NCBI RefSeq assembly: GCF_015767435.1
Contig: NZ_JADWOV010000317.1
Location: 1 to 64,000 of the forward strand
Origin: Polaribacter sp. BAL334
Lineage (GTDB): Bacteria; Bacteroidota; Bacteroidia; Flavobacteriales; Flavobacteriaceae
Length of the DNA: 64,000 nucleotides
Direction of reading: 5' to 3'
Below the pieces are notes generated by a model. The model was not told where the DNA came from and searched no databases. It saw only the letters and a program-made list of their open reading frames with translations. Within the stretch, counting starts at the first letter, position 1. Each line of letters opens with the position of its first letter. Below are positions 43,815 to 52,205 of this stretch, in pieces. The position numbers and the translations under genes were made by a program.

Positions 43815-46514
43815 ATGTTCAACGTTTTCAGATTATTTATTTTCTTAGTACCCTTTTCAATGTTCTCACAAAATGAAACTATCAATTGGTATTTTGGAAA
43901 CAAAGCTGGTATCAAATTTGAAAATGGAAGAATTATCAATTTAGATAATAGTGAAATGAATGCTCCTGCAAATTGCACCTCTATTTCTGATGAAAATGGG
44001 CAATTGATGTTTTATTCTGATGGTGCAACTGTTTGGAATCGAAATCATGAGATTATGAAATTCGGAACAGGTCTTATAGGTCAAACCTCTCATTATCAAT
44101 CTGTAATTATTGTTCCAAAGCCCAATTCAAATAAAATATATTATCTAATTTATACTCGTTCAGAAAGTGTCCCTTCACTTTCATACAACCCTGGTACTTA
44201 TTATTCAGAAATCGAATTTAATGCTGAAAATCCACTTGGAATCGTCAATACTAAAAATTTTCTTTTAAATAAAAATGCGCCTTCTGAAAAATTAACTGCT
44301 GTGCATCATAAAGATGGAAATTCATTTTGGCTACTAACTTTAAATGCAGAAGATGAAGACAACTCATCACCAAAAAAGATATTCAATCTCTTTAAAATCG
44401 ATGAAACTGGAATAAACACCACTCCTACTGAAATTATTGCAAATGAGGAAATTGAAAATTTGGGTGTCATGAAATTTTCTCCTGATGGAAAAAAATTAGC
44501 AATTTCTGCAAATACAAATAATGATTCTTTAAAGAGAATTATTATTTATGATTTTAATACGGAAACAGGTGATTTAACTTACTCAACAGTTTTAATTGTA
44601 AATCAAGGACTTGCTCTTTTCCCATCAAATGGAATTGAATTTTCACCTAATGGAAAATATATGTATGTATCCATTAGTAATGGAACTAGATTAGTTCAAT
44701 ACGAAATGAGTGATTTAGATTTTGGAACTGATCCAAAAACTTATCTTTTCTCAAGTAGCAATCCAAAAATTGAAAGTCTTCAAATAGGAAATGATCAAAA
44801 GATTTATGTTGCTTTTGATGATGGTGATGAAGGCTATGGTTTTTTAGGAGTCATCGAAAATCCTGATGAAAAAGGCGTATTAGCAAATTATAGACACAAT
44901 GCCGTTCGTTTATCTCCAAATGCCTCCAAAAGAGGATTGCCAAATTTTATACAATCCTATTTTGCCTCAAAAATAACTACTGAAAACGTTTGTTATGTAG
45001 ATGAATTTTCATTTTCTGCAACTTCATTTGCATCAATTTCTAATATTTCTTGGGATTTTGGTGATGGAACAACTGCAAATGGAATCAATGTAAAGCACAC
45101 GTATTCAAGTCCTGGAAGTTATACTGTTTCTGCAATTTTAAATATTGGTTCACAAAATATCACTGTTTATAAACAAGTAAGAGCATTTGAATTACCAATA
45201 TTAATAGCAAACCAAGAATTGGTAGAATGTGATGAAGATTTAGACGGACTTTCCACTTTTAATTTATTGAATATCAGAGATAAAATTTTAAGCAGAGGTT
45301 CAACAGATATTTCAGATTTTTATTTGAGTCAAGCTGATATTTCTTCAAATTCAAAAATTTCTAATCCTGAAAACTTTCAAAATATAAGGCCAAATCAAGA
45401 AATCTTTGTCAAAGTGACCAATGAAAATGGATGTTTTGAAACTACGTCATTCTTTTTAAGAACTCGTTTTGTAAGTTTAGGAAACATAGAAAATGTATAT
45501 ATTTGTGAAGATTCTGATGGAATTATTGGAAACGCTGAAGGAGAATTTGACACGTTTATCCTTGAAAATTCTATTAGAAATCAATTGGGTTTGGCAAGTT
45601 CTTTAAGACTTTCTTTTCACCCAACTTTTCAAGAAGCTCAAACCAATACCAATAAATATACAGGACTTTTTAATGAGAAATCAAGAACTATTTTTTTAAA
45701 AGTTTTGGAAGCTGATTTGAGTTGTGGTGGCATAAAACCGTTCAACATTGTAGTGAATAGTGAACCAAAAATCAATCTTGAAGAAGTCTATACTATTTGT
45801 TTCATTCCTTCTTCAAAACCTGCTGTAATTATAAGCGCTGATAGTAGCAATGACAGTTATGAATGGAGAAATAGCGCTGGAAATATCATTAGTACTTCCC
45901 AAAATTTTACACTAACTTCTATTGGAGAATTTTCTTTGACGGTTTATAAAACAGAAAATAATTTGCGTTGTTCCAATTCAAAAACTTTTCAAGTAGTAAA
46001 TCCAACTCCTCCTGAATTTTCACAAATCATTGTAAATACAGAAGATGAAACCAATAATATCATTGAAGTTTTCATCAATGGAAATAGTTTGTATGAATTT
46101 TCATTGGATAATATTAACTTTTCAGGAAGTGTTACTTCTTTCACATTTTCGAATGTTGCTTCGGGTTTAAGAACGGTATTTGTTCGCGATATAAATTCGT
46201 GTGAAGAACCAATTCAAAGAACGGTATCTGTGATTGGTTATAAAAAATATTTTACACCAAATGGTGATGGAGACAATGATTTTTGGAATATTGAAGGCCT
46301 GGATAGCAACTCTTTCAAATCAATAAAAGTAGTTATTTTTGACAGATTTGGAAAAGTAATTGCTTCCATAACCGATTTTACAACTCCTGGTTGGGATGGC
46401 AGTTTCAACGGAAAAAATCTTCCAGCGAATAATTATTGGTTCACTTCAGAAATTATTGACAAAGACGATAATGTCATCAAAAAATCTGGAAATTTTAGCT
46501 TAATTCGAAATTAA
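43815..46514 (+). CDS. Exported PKD-domain protein with T9SS type B (gliding-associated) C-terminus
   Basis: An 899-residue exported protein. A signal peptide (about 1-18, ending MFSQ) precedes a propeller-like region (about 20-385; NWYFGNKAGIKFENG, FSPDGKKLAISANT, FSPNGKYMYVS). A PKD domain follows at about 400-460 (ISWDFGDGTTANGINVKHTY), then Ig-like repeats, and finally the CHU_C/T9SS type B domain (YFTPNGDGDNDFWNIEG near 812, FDRFGKVIASI, GWDGSFNGKNLPANNYWF). It is secreted through T9SS and probably attached to the surface. The ligand is unknown. Confidence 0.88.
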   Translation: MFNVFRLFIFLVPFSMFSQNETINWYFGNKAGIKFENGRIINLDNSEMNAPANCTSISDENGQLMFYSDGATVWNRNHEIMKFGTGLIGQTSHYQSVIIVPKPNSNKIYYLIYTRSESVPSLSYNPGTYYSEIEFNAENPLGIVNTKNFLLNKNAPSEKLTAVHHKDGNSFWLLTLNAEDEDNSSPKKIFNLFKIDETGINTTPTEIIANEEIENLGVMKFSPDGKKLAISANTNNDSLKRIIIYDFNTETGDLTYSTVLIVNQGLALFPSNGIEFSPNGKYMYVSISNGTRLVQYEMSDLDFGTDPKTYLFSSSNPKIESLQIGNDQKIYVAFDDGDEGYGFLGVIENPDEKGVLANYRHNAVRLSPNASKRGLPNFIQSYFASKITTENVCYVDEFSFSATSFASISNISWDFGDGTTANGINVKHTYSSPGSYTVSAILNIGSQNITVYKQVRAFELPILIANQELVECDEDLDGLSTFNLLNIRDKILSRGSTDISDFYLSQADISSNSKISNPENFQNIRPNQEIFVKVTNENGCFETTSFFLRTRFVSLGNIENVYICEDSDGIIGNAEGEFDTFILENSIRNQLGLASSLRLSFHPTFQEAQTNTNKYTGLFNEKSRTIFLKVLEADLSCGGIKPFNIVVNSEPKINLEEVYTICFIPSSKPAVIISADSSNDSYEWRNSAGNIISTSQNFTLTSIGEFSLTVYKTENNLRCSNSKTFQVVNPTPPEFSQIIVNTEDETNNIIEVFINGNSLYEFSLDNINFSGSVTSFTFSNVASGLRTVFVRDINSCEEPIQRTVSVIGYKKYFTPNGDGDNDFWNIEGLDSNSFKSIKVVIFDRFGKVIASITDFTTPGWDGSFNGKNLPANNYWFTSEIIDKDDNVIKKSGNFSLIRN

Positions 46515-46531
46515 CAACAGCGTTCAATGCG

Positions 46532-46539
46532 TATTTTTG
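46532..46539 (+). promoter_or_regulatory. -7 box immediately before uvrB
   Basis: TATTTTTG fits TAnnTTTG and ends four bases before the uvrB ATG at 46544, a leaderless-like arrangement. The uvrB start is well fixed by homology. Confidence 0.5.
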
Positions 46540-46543
46540 CAAA

Positions 46544-48532
46544 ATGAAATTTACGTTAGAATCCAACTTTTCACCAACTGGAGATCAGCCACAAGCGATT
46601 AAAGAATTGACGCATGGAGTTATTTCTGGAGAAAAATTCCAAACGTTGTTAGGCGTAACTGGTTCTGGAAAAACGTTTACAGTGGCCAATGTTGTGCAAA
46701 ATGTAAACAAACCAACCTTGGTTTTGGCACATAACAAAACACTGGCAGCACAATTATACTCCGAATTCAAGCAATTTTTCCCTAAAAATGCTGTAGAATA
46801 TTTTGTTTCTTATTACGATTACTATCAACCTGAAGCTTATATTCCTGTCACTGGAACTTATATTGAAAAGGATTTATCCATCAATGATGATATTGAACGC
46901 CTACGATTGAGCACCACTTCTTCCCTACTTTCTGGAAGGCGTGATGTGTTAGTAGTTGCTTCAGTTTCATGTTTATACGGAATTGGAAATCCTGTTGAAT
47001 TCAAAAAAAATGTGATTCCTGTGGGAGTTGGACAGCAAATTGCAAGAACCAAATTTTTGCATCAACTAGTCACAAGTTTGTATTCCAGAACTGAACACGA
47101 CATCAAAAGTGGAACGTTTAAAGTGAAAGGAGATGTTGTGACGATTTATCCTTCTTACGGTGATAATGGCTTTAGAATTCATTTTTTTGGAGACGAAATC
47201 GAAGAAATTGAATCTTTTGATTTGGAAAGCAATGCCATCATTGAAACTTTTCAAGAATTGACCATTTATCCTGCAAATTTGTTTGTTACTTCTCCTGATG
47301 TATTGCAAAATGCCATTCATCAAATTCAAGAAGACATGGTAAAACAAGTGGATTATTTTACTGAAATCGGAAAACATTTAGAGGCAAAACGTTTGAAAGA
47401 ACGAACAGAATTTGATTTAGAAATGATTCGTGAATTGGGCTATTGTTCAGGAATTGAAAATTATTCTCGCTATTTAGACGGACGTGAACCTGGCACAAGA
47501 CCTTTCTGTTTGCTGGATTATTTTCCTGAAGATTATCTCATGATTATTGATGAAAGTCATGTGACTGTTCCTCAAACCCATGCCATGTATGGAGGTGACA
47601 GAAGCAGAAAAGAAAATTTGGTGGAATATGGATTTCGTTTACCTGCAGCCATGGACAACAGACCTCTAAAATTTGAGGAGTTTGAAGCCATCCAAAATCA
47701 AACCATTTTTGTAAGTGCCACTCCTGCAGATTATGAATTGCAGAAAACAGAAGGTGTTTTTGTGGAGCAAATTATTCGTCCAACAGGGTTGCTAGATCCT
47801 GTGATTGAAATAAGACCAAGTCTGAATCAGATTGATGATTTGATTGAAGAAATTCAAATTCGAGTTGAAAAAAACGAACGAACTTTGGTCACCACCTTAA
47901 CAAAAAGAATGGCGGAAGAACTCACAAAATACCTTACAAGAGTAGATATTCGTTGCAGGTATATTCATTCAGATGTGGATACTTTAGAGCGTGTTGAAAT
48001 CATGCAAGATTTGCGAAAAGGGTTGTTTGATGTATTGATTGGCGTCAATTTGTTGCGTGAAGGATTGGATTTGCCTGAAGTTTCGTTGGTTGCCATTTTA
48101 GATGCTGACAAAGAAGGTTTTTTACGTTCACATCGTTCGTTGACTCAAACTATTGGACGAGCAGCTAGAAATGTGAATGGTTTGGCGATTTTATATGCGG
48201 ACAAAATCACCAATAGCATGCAAAAAACCATTGATGAAACCGATAGAAGACGTGAAAAACAAGTGATTTATAACACTGCAAACAACATAACTCCTACTCA
48301 AATCAACAAAAAAATAGACGATTCGTTGTCCAAAAGTGCCATTTCTAGCTATCATTATGACAATGCGATTCAAAAAGTAGCCGAAAATTCGTTGGAATAT
48401 TTGCCCAAAGAAGAAATTGAAAAACGCATCAGAGAAAAACGCAAACAAATGGAGGCTGCTGCAAAATCGTTGGATTTTATTGTCGCTGCAAAATTGCGTG
48501 ATGAAATTGAAGTTTTGAAGAAGAGTTTGTAA
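46544..48532 (+). CDS. uvrB: Excinuclease ABC subunit B
   Basis: A 662-residue DNA-repair helicase-like protein that verifies damage and loads UvrC in nucleotide excision repair. It begins with FSPTGDQPQAI, has Walker A GVTGSGKT near residue 39, the beta-hairpin region YYDYYQPEAYIP near 92, DESHVTVPQ, the helicase motifs ATPADYEL and GRAARN, and the C-terminal UVR motif (KRKQMEAAAKSLDFIVAAKLRDEI). Length is normal. The gene is monocistronic. Confidence 0.97.
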   Translation: MKFTLESNFSPTGDQPQAIKELTHGVISGEKFQTLLGVTGSGKTFTVANVVQNVNKPTLVLAHNKTLAAQLYSEFKQFFPKNAVEYFVSYYDYYQPEAYIPVTGTYIEKDLSINDDIERLRLSTTSSLLSGRRDVLVVASVSCLYGIGNPVEFKKNVIPVGVGQQIARTKFLHQLVTSLYSRTEHDIKSGTFKVKGDVVTIYPSYGDNGFRIHFFGDEIEEIESFDLESNAIIETFQELTIYPANLFVTSPDVLQNAIHQIQEDMVKQVDYFTEIGKHLEAKRLKERTEFDLEMIRELGYCSGIENYSRYLDGREPGTRPFCLLDYFPEDYLMIIDESHVTVPQTHAMYGGDRSRKENLVEYGFRLPAAMDNRPLKFEEFEAIQNQTIFVSATPADYELQKTEGVFVEQIIRPTGLLDPVIEIRPSLNQIDDLIEEIQIRVEKNERTLVTTLTKRMAEELTKYLTRVDIRCRYIHSDVDTLERVEIMQDLRKGLFDVLIGVNLLREGLDLPEVSLVAILDADKEGFLRSHRSLTQTIGRAARNVNGLAILYADKITNSMQKTIDETDRRREKQVIYNTANNITPTQINKKIDDSLSKSAISSYHYDNAIQKVAENSLEYLPKEEIEKRIREKRKQMEAAAKSLDFIVAAKLRDEIEVLKKSL

Positions 48533-48641
48533 GATTCGAAAATAATTTACAATCCTAATTCAAAAACTATTACGATTTTATATTTCAATTTTATTCACTA
48601 ATTTCGGAAAAATTAAAAAAACGAATTTTAGTTATAAATCT

Positions 48642-50696
48642 ATGAAAAAGAAAACCAACTTCTATTTTGTATCAATGCTTTGTATATTGATGATTTCATC
48701 TTGTTCAAAAGATAAAATTAAATACACTAAAATGCCTTATCCTTTATTGGGTGATGGAATTGGTCTTGAAAAAGTTACTTTTTTAGTAAAGGACCTAAAA
48801 AAAACACGCAATTATTTTGCAGATACTCTAGGATTTGACATGGGCAAAGAAGATACCTTTAGTAAAGGCCAATTTGAAGGTACGCTCACCACTGGTATTT
48901 ATTTTCCTGACCTTACATCAATCGAGTTTTTTGCCTTGCAAGATTCTTTAATCACCAAAAACACACCTTCTTTTATTGCTGATTTTTTAGCAGTTGACCA
49001 AGGAATTCAAAAATATTCCCTTTCTAGTTCTTCTGTAGATTCAACTTATTCATGGCTTACAAAGCAAGGTTTTCAGTTAGATTCTATAAAATCTTATCGT
49101 ACGCAAGCAACCACTCGCAAAGGTTGGTCTGGTGATAATGGTGGTTCTCAAGAAAAAAGTATCGATTTTAAAAATGCTAATAAAGGATATTTCCCTACCT
49201 TTTTACAAGGAATTGATTCTGATTATAAACAAATGAATCAAATGTGGAAAACCTACTATGGTTATGGTCGAAGTTTTTCAAATCATCCAAATGGAGTGGT
49301 TGGAATTGTAGGTTTTCAAATTGCAGTTGACAGCCTTGAAGTTGCAAGTGATAATTTTCAAAATATGGGATTTATTGAAATAGAAAATAAAAATGCTAAA
49401 AATTCAGTCCGATTTAAAGTTAAAAGACATCAAGAGTTGGAGTTAAAATCACCTATTTCTGCAGATGATGAGATTTCTAAATTTTTAAAAAAGTGTGGCT
49501 CAGGAGTTTTTTCCATTCGTTTTGAAGTAAAAAATATGGATTCTACTTTTCATTATTTTAAACAAAGATTGCCAAAAAAGGCGTTTTCAATAGATGCTAA
49601 AAAAAGTCAACTAATTATAAAAAGGGAATTTGCACAAGGTGTTCAACTTGAATTTATACCCGAACCAAAAGAACAAGCCATCATGGCTCAAAAACTAAGG
49701 ATAGGGGAAAAATTAGACAGTGTAGCTTCTAAGAATGCTGCAAATTTATATCAAAAATATTGTGCACTTTGTCATGCCAAAAATCGCGAAGGCTATGCTG
49801 CAGACAACGCTCCTTCTCTTCGTTCTCATTCATTGTTAGGCACTTCCAAAAACAGTAATTTTATGCGCTATACCATTCAATTTGGACGTGCAAATACAGC
49901 AATGGCAGGGTATTTAGATTCTCAAGGTGGACCCATGGAATATATTGAAATCGAGTTGTTATTGCAATGGCTGTATGAACAAAGTGGTCTAGAAAAAGAG
50001 ATTGAAATCTCAAGAGAACCCGTTAAAGGAGATATTACATTAGGAGCAAAAGTGTACGAAAACAATTGTGCGGTTTGTCATGGTAAAAAAGGTCAAGGAA
50101 TTTCAGCACCTGCACTTGGAAATCCAATGTTACTGGCAACTGCAACTGACGAATTTCTAAAATATGCCATTACTGAAGGTAGAGATGGTACACCAATGGC
50201 AGCATTTAAAAACGTACTAAGCAAAAAAGAAATTAACGGAGTTACCGCATTTTTAAGAAGTCGTGCATCTGGTTGGAATGTACCAAAAACAACCCCAGTA
50301 AAGGTGCCAAAACCTGAAGAATATATTCTTAATCCTAAAAATAAAAATCCGAAATTTACTTTAAAAGAAGGTCTATACGTTCCTGCAAAACAAGTGTTTC
50401 AAGCCTTAAAAGACAGTGCTCGTTTTGTGATTTTAGACGCACGCTCTACAGTTGCTTGGAGGCAAACTCACATTCCAGGGGCTGTTCCTGTGCCTTATTA
50501 CGAGGAACCAGAAACTTTTATAAACGACATTCCTAAGGATGATACATGGATTATTGTCTATTGTGCTTGTCCGCATGCAGCCTCAAGACGCGTAGTAAAT
50601 ACTTTGAGACGTTATGGCTTTAAAAAAACTGCCATTATTGATGAAGGTGTACTTGTTTGGGCGCAATTGGGCTACCCTGTGTTGCATGGTGAATAA
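48642..50696 (+). CDS. Lipoprotein joining VOC-like, double cytochrome c and rhodanese domains
   Basis: A 684-residue multidomain lipoprotein. The lipid-attachment Cys lies in LMISSCSKDK (about residue 21). Two VOC (glyoxalase-like) domains follow, the first at about 38-170 (GLEKVTFLVKDLKKTRNYFADTLGF) and the second at about 225-350 (GFQIAVDSLEVASDNFQNMGF). Then come two class I cytochrome c domains with haem sites CALCH near 372 and CAVCH near 475, with GQGISAPAL and Met ligands such as GTPMAAFKN. The end (about 575-684) is a rhodanese domain with the active-site loop YCACPHAASRR. It sits in the periplasm or outer membrane and may couple an electron carrier to sulfur or small-molecule chemistry; the reaction is unknown. 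Confidence 0.82.
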   Translation: MKKKTNFYFVSMLCILMISSCSKDKIKYTKMPYPLLGDGIGLEKVTFLVKDLKKTRNYFADTLGFDMGKEDTFSKGQFEGTLTTGIYFPDLTSIEFFALQDSLITKNTPSFIADFLAVDQGIQKYSLSSSSVDSTYSWLTKQGFQLDSIKSYRTQATTRKGWSGDNGGSQEKSIDFKNANKGYFPTFLQGIDSDYKQMNQMWKTYYGYGRSFSNHPNGVVGIVGFQIAVDSLEVASDNFQNMGFIEIENKNAKNSVRFKVKRHQELELKSPISADDEISKFLKKCGSGVFSIRFEVKNMDSTFHYFKQRLPKKAFSIDAKKSQLIIKREFAQGVQLEFIPEPKEQAIMAQKLRIGEKLDSVASKNAANLYQKYCALCHAKNREGYAADNAPSLRSHSLLGTSKNSNFMRYTIQFGRANTAMAGYLDSQGGPMEYIEIELLLQWLYEQSGLEKEIEISREPVKGDITLGAKVYENNCAVCHGKKGQGISAPALGNPMLLATATDEFLKYAITEGRDGTPMAAFKNVLSKKEINGVTAFLRSRASGWNVPKTTPVKVPKPEEYILNPKNKNPKFTLKEGLYVPAKQVFQALKDSARFVILDARSTVAWRQTHIPGAVPVPYYEEPETFINDIPKDDTWIIVYCACPHAASRRVVNTLRRYGFKKTAIIDEGVLVWAQLGYPVLHGE

Positions 50697-50721
50697 CTAC
50701 TAAAGAAAATATGTTACATAA

Positions 50722-50747
50722 AAAAGCCTTGTTTTCACAAGGCTTTT
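50722..50747. terminator. Bidirectional terminator between the cytochrome-rhodanese gene and sucC
   Basis: AAAAGCCTTG (50722-50731) and CAAGGCTTTT (50738-50747) form a perfect 10-base stem with a six-base loop and T runs on both strands, between convergent genes. Confidence 0.9.
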
Positions 50748-50769
50748 CTAAATATATATTAAACTAAAA

Positions 50770-51966
50770 CTAAGCACTCAACACTTCTTGCACTTTATCA
50801 GCAGCTTCTTGAAACTCAGTAGCTGAAATTATTTTCATTCCTGAGTTGTCAATCAATTCTTTTGCTTCTTTTGCATTGGTTCCTTGCAATCTACAAATAA
50901 TTGGCACTGTGATTTTATCTCCCATATTTTTGTAAGCATCAACTACACCTTGTGCAACTCTGTCACAACGTACAATTCCACCAAAAATATTTACCAAAAT
51001 TGCTTTTACATTCGGGTCTTTTAAAATGATACCAAAAGCAGTTTCTACTCTTTGTGCATCAGCAGTACCACCAACATCTAAAAAGTTAGCAGGCTCTCCT
51101 CCTGATTCTTTAATCAAATCCATAGTTCCCATTGCCAATCCAGCTCCATTTACCATGCATCCAACGTTTCCGTCTAAATCAACATAGTTTAAGCCAGCAG
51201 CTTTTGCTTCTACTTCAATCGGATTTTCTTCACGCAAATCACGCATTGCTTCATAATCTTTATGACGATACAACGCATTTTCATCCAAAGAAACTTTTGC
51301 ATCTACAGCCATAATTTTATCATCCGAAGTTTTTAAAACAGGATTGATTTCAAACATGGAAGAATCCGATTTGATGTACGCAGTATATAAAGCTGTTACA
51401 AATTGCGTCATTTCTTTAAAAGCAGTTCCTGATAAACCTAAATTAAATGCAATTTTACGCGCTTGAAAAGGCATGATTCCCAACAAAGGATCAATTTCTT
51501 CTGTAAAAATTAAATGTGGTGTTTCTTCAGCAACTGTTTCAATATCCATTCCACCTTCAGTAGAATACATAATCATATTTTTTCCAGTTGCTCTGTTTAA
51601 CAAAACAGACATGTAATATTCTTCTGGTTTTGAATCTCCAGGATAATATACATCCTCAGCAATCAATACTTGATTTACCAATTTTCCTTCGGCAGAAGTT
51701 TGTGGTGTAATCAACATCATTCCCAAAATATCATTTGCAATACTTTCTACTTGCTCTAAATTCTTTGCCAATTTTACACCCCCACCTTTTCCACGTCCAC
51801 CTGCATGAACTTGTGCTTTTATCACATGCCAACCTGTACCAGTTTCTTCTGTTAATTTCTTAGCAGCTGCAACAGCTTCAGCAGGAGTACTTGCTACAAT
51901 TCCTCTTTGAATTCTTACTCCAAAACTACTTAATATCTCTTTTCCTTGGTATTCGTGTAAATTCAT
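50770..51966 (-). CDS. sucC: Succinyl-CoA ligase (ADP-forming) subunit beta
   Basis: A 398-residue citric-acid-cycle enzyme subunit that, with SucD, interconverts succinyl-CoA and succinate with ATP formation. The ATP-grasp region begins MNLHEYQGKEILSSFGV and has VHAGGRGKGGGVKLA near 52-66 and FEINPVLKT near 205. The C-terminal ligase domain has GCMVNGAGLAMGTMD near 268, FLDVGGTA near 294 and VNIFGGIVRCD near 322. sucD is not adjacent, as is common in Flavobacteriaceae. The gene is monocistronic. Confidence 0.96.
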   Translation of the reverse strand: MNLHEYQGKEILSSFGVRIQRGIVASTPAEAVAAAKKLTEETGTGWHVIKAQVHAGGRGKGGGVKLAKNLEQVESIANDILGMMLITPQTSAEGKLVNQVLIAEDVYYPGDSKPEEYYMSVLLNRATGKNMIMYSTEGGMDIETVAEETPHLIFTEEIDPLLGIMPFQARKIAFNLGLSGTAFKEMTQFVTALYTAYIKSDSSMFEINPVLKTSDDKIMAVDAKVSLDENALYRHKDYEAMRDLREENPIEVEAKAAGLNYVDLDGNVGCMVNGAGLAMGTMDLIKESGGEPANFLDVGGTADAQRVETAFGIILKDPNVKAILVNIFGGIVRCDRVAQGVVDAYKNMGDKITVPIICRLQGTNAKEAKELIDNSGMKIISATEFQEAADKVQEVLSA

Positions 51967-51989
51967 TTGTATCGCTTTTAAAACGCTTG

Positions 51990-51997
51990 CAAAAGTA
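51990..51997 (-). promoter_or_regulatory. -7 box of sucC
   Basis: Minus-strand TACTTTTG fits TAnnTTTG and lies 23 bases before the sucC ATG. The rest of the 51967-52205 gap, shared with the divergent DUF5916 gene, shows no further element. Confidence 0.5.
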
Positions 51998-52205
51998 CAA
52001 ATTCAAAAATTAAAATTTGGAAATTTTTTATTTAAAAAACTTTAAACTTAGCATATCTATCAAAAAACAATATTACTTACTTTTTGCGTTTTAGTTGTTT
52101 AAGAAATAATTAATACGAAAAATGTAACATTCACAATTTTATAATGTCTTTTACCATGAATCATTATTTTGATTCCTTAAAAACGAACCAATCAACCAAA
52201 AATAA

